64,000 nt of DNA from Trissonchulus latispiculum (Eukaryota > Nematoda > Enoplea > Enoplida > Ironidae). Below the pieces are notes generated by a model. The model had not been told where the DNA came from. It worked only from the letters and a program-made list of their open reading frames with translations, and searched no databases. This document shows positions 54,969-64,000 of the stretch, piece by piece (positions within the stretch are counted from its first letter, which is position 1; each line of letters opens with the position of its first letter). The position numbers were made by a program, and so were the translations under genes. The stretch is from assembly GCA_030248195.1 (NCBI GenBank), contig JASAND010019865.1, positions 28,822-92,821 on the forward strand. Reading direction: 5' to 3'.

Positions 54969-55887
54969 GTGGTGATTTCACTTGGGGTAATATTACTAGC
55001 GCATGTCCCAAATCAAATTCAAATTTGATGAAACTTTACAGATAAAACTTTCCAGATGAACTTTCCAGAACTTTCCAGATGAACTTTCCAGACTTTCCAA
55101 ACATCCTTTAGCGTTCTAGGACCCTATGACCTGGGCGCAATTCCGCTGGATTATCCGATTTCTGACATCAAGCAGTTACATAGCTATAGCTTTCGAAAGA
55201 TCTCGTTATGCTCTACATTTTGGCATTTGAAAGCTTCTAGCTTTTCTTCACAGAAATCAGTGTTGGAATTGGGTCGCGGAGTTGGACTTTCAAGCCAGTG
55301 GGTACCAGCGGGTGAGAGCGGGTTAACAGTCACTTTTGTTCACTCCAATTTTAGGCTCAATTTTTAGGTGAATTTCACTAGAAAATTTACAATTTGCATG
55401 AAATTTTCAATGTTTCTTTAACTTTTGACTACGATTTGTATTTATACATTATAAGATGTCTGTTATGATGAATGAAATATTTCGATTCTGCTTAAATCGA
55501 TGCTATAAGGTACTGAAATACACGGAAATGTCCAAATTAAAGCAGTGGGTCAAGTGGGTCGACAAAACATCAGTGGGTCGCGGATCGCGGAGCAATGTTC
55601 GCGGGTCTCATGTACCCGCGGATCACAAAATTGCGACTCACTTCCAATTCTTTCTTATTTTGGAGTAAAAAATTTGTCACTTTTGTTTGAATCAAACAAT
55701 CCATTATTTCTCGAGCTAAAAATAAAATAAACTAAAGGGTCGGTTTGAAAATTAGAAACGTTTTCATTGTATGTGTTGAAAAGAGAAAATGTGTTGCTAC
55801 ATTATGAAATAAAGATGTCTTCTGAACTCCAACTAATGTACGAGTAATAACGGTTTAAAGTTGATGTCTCTAAAAGGAATCACCACC
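54969..55887. mobile_element. PIF/Harbinger-like element B, opposite orientation to A
   Basis: Left end tta-gtggtgatttcacttgg (54966 on), right end taaaaggaatcaccacc-tta (to 55890). The left terminus is more eroded than the right. Its left part (aattccgctggatta to gagatctttcg complements, about 55138-55205) and right part (taataacggtttaaagttga, 55848-55867) match element A reversed. It contains the aactttccag minisatellite and a GC-rich gggtcgcgg segment (55258-55650) not seen in A, perhaps a further insertion. No gene. Confidence 0.72.
55031..55101 (+). repeat. aactttccag(atg) minisatellite
   Basis: Five to six units of aactttccag, alternately with and without atg/aga, in tandem. Confidence 0.8.
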
Positions 55888-55890
55888 TTA

Positions 55891-57210
55891 AGAAATAAAG
55901 GAGACGGGCGATTAAAAATGTTGGGGATTATGAAAACTGATATGGATGGAAACCAGCAGGCAAGGACTGACCGGGCTATTCCGACCCAACTGAGCTCGAC
56001 TCACAAAAAACTGAGGTCAGCTTCGCTCGCACGCTTTCCTGCGGCCCGCACTCAAACTTCTAAAGACGTGACCAAACGAGTTAAAAAATTCTGCTGACTA
56101 TGTTTTAAACCATGCTGAGTTCCAGTATAGCAGCATTTTTCGATTTAGCGAAATCCGATTTTTTGATTCGTGGAAACAAAGGGATTTTTGTCGGCGACTT
56201 TGCTGTGCAGTTGTTGAAAGGGTTTTCAGGAATTACGTATCTGAAATCCGTTTTTCGAACTAGCCCCATGTTAGTTCAGGATATGGATAACATTATAACA
56301 TTAACAACATAGGATAACATTGCAAGTTTATGTAAGTTTATTTGATACGAAAAGCAGAATGTCAGATTCGTGTTCTGAGACAAGCAACAACCTATTGATT
56401 ACAGCTTTACATTAAAATTCGAAGACAAAAATGTTTCGGCTCCTCTTTCCCTGGGCGAATCGAAAAAATTTTGCGGAATCCAAAAACTGATATTTAAACG
56501 AAAATATACTGATACCAAATTTTATAGCCCATTTGGCAAAAGGTTTAGCGGTTTGATTTCAATGTTTTGCAAAAGTTACAAAAATCTGGCATAAATGAGT
56601 AATTTGTGCATTGTACTTAGTTTATGAATCAATTTTCTGTGATTTCGGTGCTATCATTTTACCATTTACATAAGTTTTTAAAAGGAATGCGAATATATAA
56701 TCACTGGAAGAGCAATAATTGAAAGGAGGAGCTTTGGAAATATAAAAAATCAAATCAAGACTTTAGCCAGGTAAATAAAAACTTTAGCCAGGCAAATTAC
56801 GCTCAAAATCACAAATAAATTCTATAAAAATATAGTCAACAAGCAAACGTACCCGGAACTAGAGGGTTTTGTTGAACAGGAAGGCATAGGGGAATCTCCG
56901 GTCTGAGAAGACATAAAGTCCAGAGCTCAGAATAGGAACTGACATTCCTAGCGGCTTGGGCCGGATAATATGGTTAACACCAACCCAAACCAGAGCACAG
57001 CCTCATAGATATGAACCTAGCGCGCGTATACGTTCCAAAAATATCGACCCGCTTTTGAACGAGGAAGGAACATTCCCGCGCTCTCTCTCTCTATCTTGTA
57101 GATCCAGAAGGGGGAATAGGGCTATCTATAGACTTTCTCTTCTAGACAGTTTCCCCCTTGACGCGGAAGTTGTGCAAAGTTTCTGATCCTTTCAGTTTGG
57201 TCCCTGGAAC
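55891..57210. other. Unassigned; decayed fold-back relative at 56215-56460
   Basis: At 56215-56460 the strings tctgaaatccgtttttcgaa, cagattcgtgttct and cgaagacaaaaatgtttcgg match the arms of the element at 50104-51395 in the same order, so this is a decayed relative. Nothing else is recognised. Confidence 0.5.
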
Positions 57211-57238
57211 TTTGTTTGTTTGTTTGTTTGTTTGTTTG
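57211..57238 (+). repeat. (GTTT)n microsatellite
   Basis: Six or seven units of gttt. A similar tract is at 62133-62157. Confidence 0.9.
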
Positions 57239-57416
57239 GTGCATGATATTACGCCAGCTTTTATAGTTAAACTATGGCAAAACCGAGTTTGAAATGAGTA
57301 AATTCCAAACAGGTTGACTAGATGACCTCCTTTCCGGAAATACAGCCTGGATAATTGTTGGCAGTTTTCGTCGTTTCAAAATCAAATGCAAAATTATAGT
57401 TTCGCTAAATAATACC

Positions 57417-57816
57417 AAGAGTACATAATGCATAAGAGTGTGACAAGTGTCACACTCTATGTTGTTAGCAGCTGAACCATGCTCTGCACGCCAACGGCCC
57501 ATCCCCCCCCCCCGAAATTGCGTACCTAGTGGACCCCCCCCGCAAATGAGTACCTAGTACGCAATTGCGTATGCTCACTTTTTCCAATTGGAAGGAACCC
57601 CCCCGCAAATGTGACCTATCATTCGCCCCCCCCCCCCCGCAAAACAAACCTATCATTTTTCAATTGACGAATGATAGGTCATTAGGTACTCATTTGCGGG
57701 GGGGTCCACTAGGCACGCAATTGCGGGGGGGTGGGCCGTTAGCGTGCAGAACATGGCTCAGCTGCTAACAACATAGAGTGTGACGCTTGTCACACTCCTA
57801 TGTATTATGTACTCTT
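57417..57816. mobile_element. Fold-back element of the AAGAGTACATAAT family (400 bp)
   Basis: Left aagagtacataatgcataag and right attatgtactctt at 57804-57816 begin arms that pair through agagtgtgacaagtgtcacac, ttgttagcagctga, ccatg and the poly-C/poly-G blocks to the centre near 57625. Flanking 9-mers aataatacc and gataatact match at seven central bases. Within each arm agtgtgacaagtgtcacact is itself a hairpin. No coding. Confidence 0.85.
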
Positions 57817-58179
57817 GATAATACTGATCGGCTGACTATAAATGTTTGTTTAAATTCCATTTTCTGCTGCGGCTCGGCATGTAATTAATTTAGCGGAAGT
57901 GTGCGAAGGCGTTTCAATCATGGTGTCTTGAATTCAATGAACAGACTTCTGTTCAAAGTAACCGTTTCACGAATTTAAATCAATACAAAAGCCCAAAATC
58001 TCGAAACGTTTCTGCAGGAGAATTTAATGAGTATTTGGGTTGGCAGGCAAATTCACGGTTTTTCAATTTCCTTTAATCTCCAACCCTCTTGCTACAATTT
58101 CTACAATAAATATCCTTGAGATTTAATTTGCTAGCGAATTGCCACGTCAATCTAGACATGACTAACTTCGAGTACTTGG

Positions 58180-59650
58180 ACTGGAAGTAGATATACAAGG
58201 TGTAGGAGTGACTCTCCTAAAATTGCGGAGATAAGGAAGATCGTATAAGCATAGCTGGCAGTGGCGAGACGATGCAAGAAATAAAAGAAGTATAAAAAGT
58301 GTGGACATAAAAAGGTAAACAAAATCAAAACACATAAAAAGAGCAAGAACGAAGTATGCTTGGAGCAGGCTCGGAGTAGGCTCGGTGTATACTCGGAGTA
58401 GGTTCTGAGCTAATTTGGGATCACTCGGAGTGCGAAACCTGGGCTGAAGGAAGTCAAGGCAAAGCAAGAAAGGTCAGGCAAGGATTCTGGAAAATCTCAA
58501 AAACAAAGGGTCGGTGTAAGTACTAGGAGTTACTCAAACCTCAAGTAGTGAACGCTCAAACCTCAACCAAGGTAGGGATACATGCCCACAAATGTTCGGT
58601 TATAGGAAGTTCGGTGTATACTTGGACTAGGCTCGGTGTCCTTTAGGAGTGACTCAAGACTTAAAGTCGAGGTGGTTTCGGGTTCCGGTGAAACGAAATA
58701 GCCAGACTAAGGGTGGGTGTTTGAAAACCCGATAAAAAGTTCAAAATAGGCTTGGTGTAATCTAGGAGTGACGCATAGGGAAAATCACGGTGCTTCGTCA
58801 GGGAAGACTAAAAGTAGAGATTGATGGGTAGGTAGGACGAACTGGGTGTATAAGTACTGGGTGACTACTTGGGGTATTGGCAAAACCAAGGACCTACCAA
58901 GTCAAAATACATAAAAGCAGTAATAACGGAGTATATTTAGAGCAGGTACGGAGCAAAAACAGAGCATGTTTAGAGTAGGTTCGGAGTTTACTCGGGGTAT
59001 ACTCGGAGTAGGTTTGGAGTGACTCGGATCATGAAATTGTGCAAGCAGGAAGGATAGCGAACGTAAAGGCAAGTATAGTGAAAGTCGAAAAAATAGACTG
59101 GGTGTATGCTCGGAGTAGGTTTGGAGTGACTCGGAGAATGAAATTAGGGAAGTCGAAAGGATAGCCAGGTAAGGTAAAACGCAAGAATCCATGGAAGCTG
59201 GAAAAAGTGGTCTCAAAGAATGCACGGTGTAATTTAGGAGTGACTCGGAGAATAAGCCCAGACCGGATGAAAACTTAACGTAAAGAAGGATTATGACAAT
59301 TTCGGGTAAAAGTTAGGCAAGGTGAAATCAAGTCAGGGTAAGTATAAGCTAGGAGTGACTCAGAGAAGGGCCTGGTGTGGCTACTGGGTGATGTGAAAGT
59401 ATGTGGTGACGGTGTGTGGTTGGTAGTACTGGGTGTCAAGCAAGGAGAACTAGGTGTATAAACAGGGTGCAGTGAACGTATTTGATTGGTAAGGAAATGA
59501 ACTGGATGTAGAACTGGGTGTCAGAACTAGGAGGAACTGTGAGAACAACCAGGAAGAACTAGGAGTAACTACTAGGTGAACTGGGGGTATGTGTCGCGAG
59601 CAAGGACGGAACCAAAAAACTGGCAGTAGGGTTAGGGGCACGCCAAGGAT
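58180..59650 (+). repeat. Purine-rich field of degenerate ggtgta...aggagtgactcggag repeats
   Basis: The string aggagtgactc or ggagtgactcgg recurs at about 58205, 58649, 58765, 59014, 59125, 59235 and 59350. It is usually preceded by cggtgta, gggtgta or tactcggagtagg. Spacing is irregular, around 100 bases or multiples. The plus strand is strongly A+G biased for nearly 1.5 kb. Minus-strand open frames here (for example 58162-58467 and 58902-59225) are a by-product of this bias and encode no known family. It may be a diverged minisatellite or a repeat-rich non-coding transcript. Confidence 0.6.
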
Positions 59651-59843
59651 GGACACGAATACTGGCAGAAGAAGACCAGGAAAGTTGCCCCAAAAAATCC
59701 TCCCGAGAGTGGGGGTCGAAATGCGGAGCCTGTACTACTCAAGCCTGTTGTTGACATTGGAAAATCCATGTGGTAAAGATATATAGCCTATCTTTAATAA
59801 CGTCTTCACGCTTTTATGCTCTTCCTGCTACTTTGTTTGGGGG

Positions 59844-59919
59844 GAATGCAAAAATTGTCCCCGGAGCAACTTTAAGAAACCGAATGCAAAAATTGTCCCC
59901 GGAGCAACTTTAAGAAACC
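59844..59919 (+). repeat. Perfect 38-bp tandem duplication
   Basis: The unit gaatgcaaaaattgtccccg...agaaacc occurs at 59844-59881 and again, identical, at 59882-59919. This is a recent event. Confidence 0.95.
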
Positions 59920-62900
59920 TGCTGCGCTGAGGCTAGCAGTAAAAATGCAATTAATAAAAATTAAGAAATCAAAACTGGAGCAGCCAAGCAATCGATTTTG
60001 AATGAGCTGCACATTGCGTTGGTTCTAACGTTGTTGCGAAATCCAAATTTTCGTAAACCGGATCAAATCAAACCAAATGTAATATTTTTGAATACATGCC
60101 AAGCTTAAAATTTTCAAAATGCTAACAGTGATTGACGTCAGAATAGGGTTTCGCAACCAGTTTTCTGGGTTAATGTATGCAAATTAGGCAGCCAATGTGA
60201 GCTAATTGCTAGCAGGAATAGGAGGGGGTGGGGTGTCAAGTTGAGTGCTCTTTGCGATACAAATTTAACTGGAATTTTATGAATCAAAAATTGACAGATC
60301 ATTGTTCAGGTCAACGTGGCCCGAAATATTTGCCAAATTTTGGCTCCATTAGGTCTGCTTTGCAATTTGTTGGAGCTAGTTCTGGTTTGGCTTGGTTTCC
60401 TAGAATCCTGAAAACCAAGATACTTTAATAGTTCCGTAATTTCAAGCACTAACAAAAATACACGCACGTATCGGACAAAATCTGGTTTGAAATGGGAAAA
60501 TCAATAGAGGCTTATTCGGTGCAGACTAACTGTTAATGCTTTTCCCAGCTGCCGTTTCATATGCCTTTTGATGATAAAAGCTCATGTGCGTGAATTGGAA
60601 CGGTTTATGAAATTTCTCTGTGAGTCAGCAGCAGTTATATACTATGAATAAGTATCAGAAGTGGCTGAATACAATTACAAGATTCCCGTTAGATGATTGA
60701 TCCAGGCAGAGTCAAAAATTAACTGCTGCTTGCTGCCTGTTTAAACTCTAGAAACATGAAACACAAAATTAAGTTTGGACCATGACCTGAATTAACTTTA
60801 TGCTATTTGGAGTATTTGGACTTTGGGACTTTGGATGCTGTATGTTGCGTTCAGATATAGCAAAATGTTTTTCGGTTTCGTGAAAGTAAATTTTTCCGAT
60901 TTTATTAATTTGTTGAGCTGTAGACCTTTTTAGGAAAACGGCAGAACATAAATGTGAGACCCTTCTAAATGGTGCCGCCTTTGGCCGGCTCAGTATAAGG
61001 AGCAATGAACCAGTGGAATGTGAACAGGAAGATCCCTGAACGGGTATGGTTCTGCGATTGAGTATGAAAATACAAAAATCCATTAAATTTTATTTCAAAC
61101 CTAATTATCTGGTAGTCGAAATTGCAGGAGAGATTTTTCTTTATCCTCGTCGAGATAGAGAATCGAAAAATACAATTCCCAATATAGCATGGTCCGTTGT
61201 CCATTGTTGCTCGGTTGATCTAATTTTGTTTGAGCATTGGGGAGCGAACCTGAATTTTACTGTTACTGTCTTACTGTCTTTGAAATAAGCATAGAAACAA
61301 TGGTTAAAGCAACACCCAAACTTGGAAAATCCTACTTCTGGCGGCATTCTGACCTGCTGCGTTCTGTTTATGACTCGCAGATGCTCTAATCACAGGAGCT
61401 TCAGGGAAATAATACAAAACCGGTGCAACGATGTCTCGCTGAATATGATTAATTGTAGCTTTAGCTTATGCAGCTACAAGAGGTTAGCTTTCAACTTTAC
61501 TTACAGTAAGTGGGAAATTTGCAAATTCCAGGACGTTCACATTTGACATGGCTGGCAATTTTTTGAAAACAGGTTACTCACGAACATCTTGATAACTAAC
61601 GAGAACTAAGTTAAGTAACAATGGTTCAGTTGGCTACCAGAAATTGACAGTCAAAAATCTATTCAGCAGCAATTTGAGTTAAACCTTAATCTACGAAAAG
61701 TGGGGTTTGTAGGTTTCATACATCCACATATCATGGAAATTTGAATACCCAGCGAGCTATAAACAAAACATAAAATTATCAATTAAATTATAAATTGTTA
61801 TAAATCAATTAAATAAAAGTATCAAATGCAAATTACAGAATGAAAATGAAAGTGAATGGAATGAAAACGGTGTCTTTGCATCTAAAATTGGGGATAGACG
61901 GTTACGAAGTGACGAAATAATCTCACACAAGAAAGCAAGGTTTAGAGAAAACTTGCATAAGAATGAAATAACATGATTGTTGTAACACTAATAGTGATTG
62001 CACTTACGCCAGCACTGTAATTCAAACAGTACTGCACTAAAGACGGAAGTTTACACAGTCCATGCTAGAAGTGACACTGGCTGTCTCAGTAAACATAAAC
62101 CTCACAGAAAAATTATTGCCGGCCTCTACTCTGTTTGTTTGTTTGTTTGTTTGTTTGGTTTGACTTGTGAATCATAAAAAATGAAAAGTGTGCAACATTG
62201 CCACACAATTTAGGGACTTTAGTGACTCGGTTGACAACCTTAAAGCGAGAAACCATGTAATCAATTCTCTCAGCAAGTACAAGTACAACGTTTGCCGTTT
62301 GCCAATGAGGATTAAAATGCTGGTCGATCGCCGCGTGATTTGGCCTAAATCTTGGGATTAACGGATATTAGAAGAAATCTCGCATCTATTGATGTTTTTG
62401 AAAAATAAATTACTGCTTTTTGGTGTAATTTATTGTTTAAGTTGAATAAATTCGGTGAATTGTGAACTTAGGGCTGAATAGGTTGTAAAGTAGTAATTAT
62501 TTCGTATTGCTGGGCGGGGAATGTGTTTGTCGCCCACCTGGAAAGCCGGTGAGGCCGACCGCCCATAATTGCACTATACATTGGAATAATTGGAATAGTG
62601 ATGTTGGCTAATCAACAATTATTTTATTAGGTTTTGATCTGTCAAAAACCAGTTTAAAACTGGTTGCAGTCCAACAATCCAAACAAAGAAGTATTTTCAA
62701 ATCTGATTGTTTGTACGTCTCTCCTAATTTGCATATTTGTCGTTCGACGTCTAACAGTGAATTGTTAGTTCAGTGTTGTTGTTCGATTTCGCGTACGATC
62801 CGGTGTGTCATTCTTGTGTTCCCCCATTAAATTGATTTTTTACGCCACAACGCCTAATGATCGGTTAGCCTATGGAGATTCAGTGGATCCTGTTTGGTAA

Positions 62901-64000
62901 CTTGTAGGGTTTAATAGTTAGGTAGGTAGATATAACTTATTGGACTAGACTCGGTTAGTTGACCTGCAATCGCTCCGCCCACCAATTCTAAGTTAAGTTC
63001 CAGACAGTTAGCTTAGGATTAACAGATCCACTATGTACTTGGATACTGATAATTAAAGTTACTGGATTGTTTCGAACCTAAATATTTCCAGTAATTTTAA
63101 GTGCACTGATGTCTAATTCCCCCACTGGCTGTCCCGTCGTCTGCAGAAAACTGTGAAAGCTGAGAAACCCCTGAGTAGCACTGGTGAGGGGATCATCACC
63201 CTAAGATATTTAATCCAAACCGCTTACAGAAAAATTATGGAACGAATTTCGGTATATAGAATGTTTTGTGAGAAGATGTATGGACCAGTACTACAGTATT
63301 ACACTACAGTACCAGTACCAGTATCAATTGGCATGCACATTACAATCAATAATAAGGAATAGATTTTATAAAATAAATTAAATAAATAAATAAGATCTGT
63401 TCAGCACTTGTTACAGAAATTCGTCCTTTCATTTCTCAAGTAGTGTTTGTTTCATTCCTTTTTCTCTTACGTCATGAAAGCCTAAACCTAGTACTTAATC
63501 CTTGAGAATTCTGCCTTAGTTCCTGCCTCCTCGGAGCAAGTAATTTCAAATTCATCCGCCTTGAGTCCAGCTTCTGCTCAAATATTAAAGAAGATGTACG
63601 ACCTGACAAAACGAACAGTCTAGCTCATTGGAGGGAATATTTGGGGATCACGTTCACACAAGCTACTTCGAAAGGGAACTCAAACGAAGACAGCCCAGAG
63701 CAGTCTAATGACCTAAAAATGTTAGTTCAACAAGAATACGTATGTAGTTTTAATACAAAGAGTAACCTTTCTTTTTCTTCTTCTTTGTATTGCGTAACGG
63801 TGACGGGAAAAGTGGTTGTATCGTGGACGGGAAACGTGGAAGCCTACGTTTCCAACCGTACGGAGTACCTATGTATGAAATGTCTAATTATGGAAGCCAA
63901 GGAAACATTCTTGTCGTCAACATACTGCTACTGCTATAAAATTGTATATAGTAGGTAAACCTGTAAACTCTGGATAACTTCATGTTTCAGATACAATTTT
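59920..64000. other. Unassigned, no gene seen
   Basis: No conserved coding exon is recognised in either strand. A (gttt)n tract is at 62133-62157 and ggtaggtaggta at about 62920. Short open frames (for example 63641-63958) show no family motif. Confidence 0.45.

Noticed and set aside
55258..55665. A further hAT element (cagtgttggaattgggtcgc ... gcgactcacttccaa)
   Set aside because: The inner parts of the ends are inverted copies, but the right terminus does not extend to the expected last bases and no 8-bp duplication was found.
59589..59786. Small basic protein
   Set aside because: It has no recognisable domain and lies at the edge of the purine-rich repeat field.

Overview
This window comes from the nuclear genome of an animal, most likely an invertebrate bilaterian. 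The evidence is spliced genes with ordinary GT-AG introns, metazoan protein families (PIG-B, a neuropeptide receptor of the NPY/NPF type, an atypical IkappaB) and a dense load of animal-type transposons: BEL/Pao and Ty3/Mag LTR elements, hAT, Mutator-like, PIF/Harbinger-like and pogo/mariner-like DNA elements, and tRNA-derived SINEs. The sequence alone does not resolve the phylum. The DNA is AT-rich outside the exons, while the true exons are clearly GC-richer.

Three host genes can be supported. At 1371-2454 (+) are the last two exons of PIGB, the GPI mannosyltransferase 3. At 23327-24526 (+) is an intronless coding region for a class A GPCR resembling NPY/NPF receptors. At 33030-36986 (-) is a six-exon gene for an IkappaB-zeta/Bcl-3-like ankyrin protein; its exons join in frame to 814 residues. 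I see no functional link between the three. Everything else that can be named is mobile or repetitive DNA.

Mobile DNA, left to right: the 3' part of a SINE (1-179); a hAT MITE (527-914); a hAT element filled with GGTTCC repeats (2493-3909); a tangle of TTAATCC-rich inverted-repeat elements (about 4870-7414) split by a Mutator-like fold-back element (5566-6213); a third hAT element (9674-11058); CCCGGGTT palindromes and a tandem repeat (13574-13975); a pogo/mariner-type element (14148-15112); a tRNA-like SINE head (21500-21572); a short GGCCGG-rich hAT element (25843-26104); a broken MULE transposase (27676-28860); a Harbinger-like pair sharing GGTGGTGATTCC ends (39795-40763 and 54969-55887); a nearly complete BEL/Pao retrotransposon on the minus strand (42334-48496); an intact tRNA-Arg-headed SINE right beside it (48529-48901); a fold-back element with a second one nested inside (50104-51395); a very young Ty3/Mag element that lacks reverse transcriptase (51660-54873); another fold-back element (57417-57816); and a purine-rich degenerate repeat field (58180-59650). 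Many of these have exact target-site duplications, listed feature by feature.

The signals most worth a second look are the Ty3/Mag copy with identical LTRs but an in-frame loss of the whole RT, the fold-back family ending in AAGAGT(A/T)(C/T)ATAAT with 9-bp target duplications, the set of short hAT elements whose interiors are built from different hexamers, and the atypical IkappaB gene.
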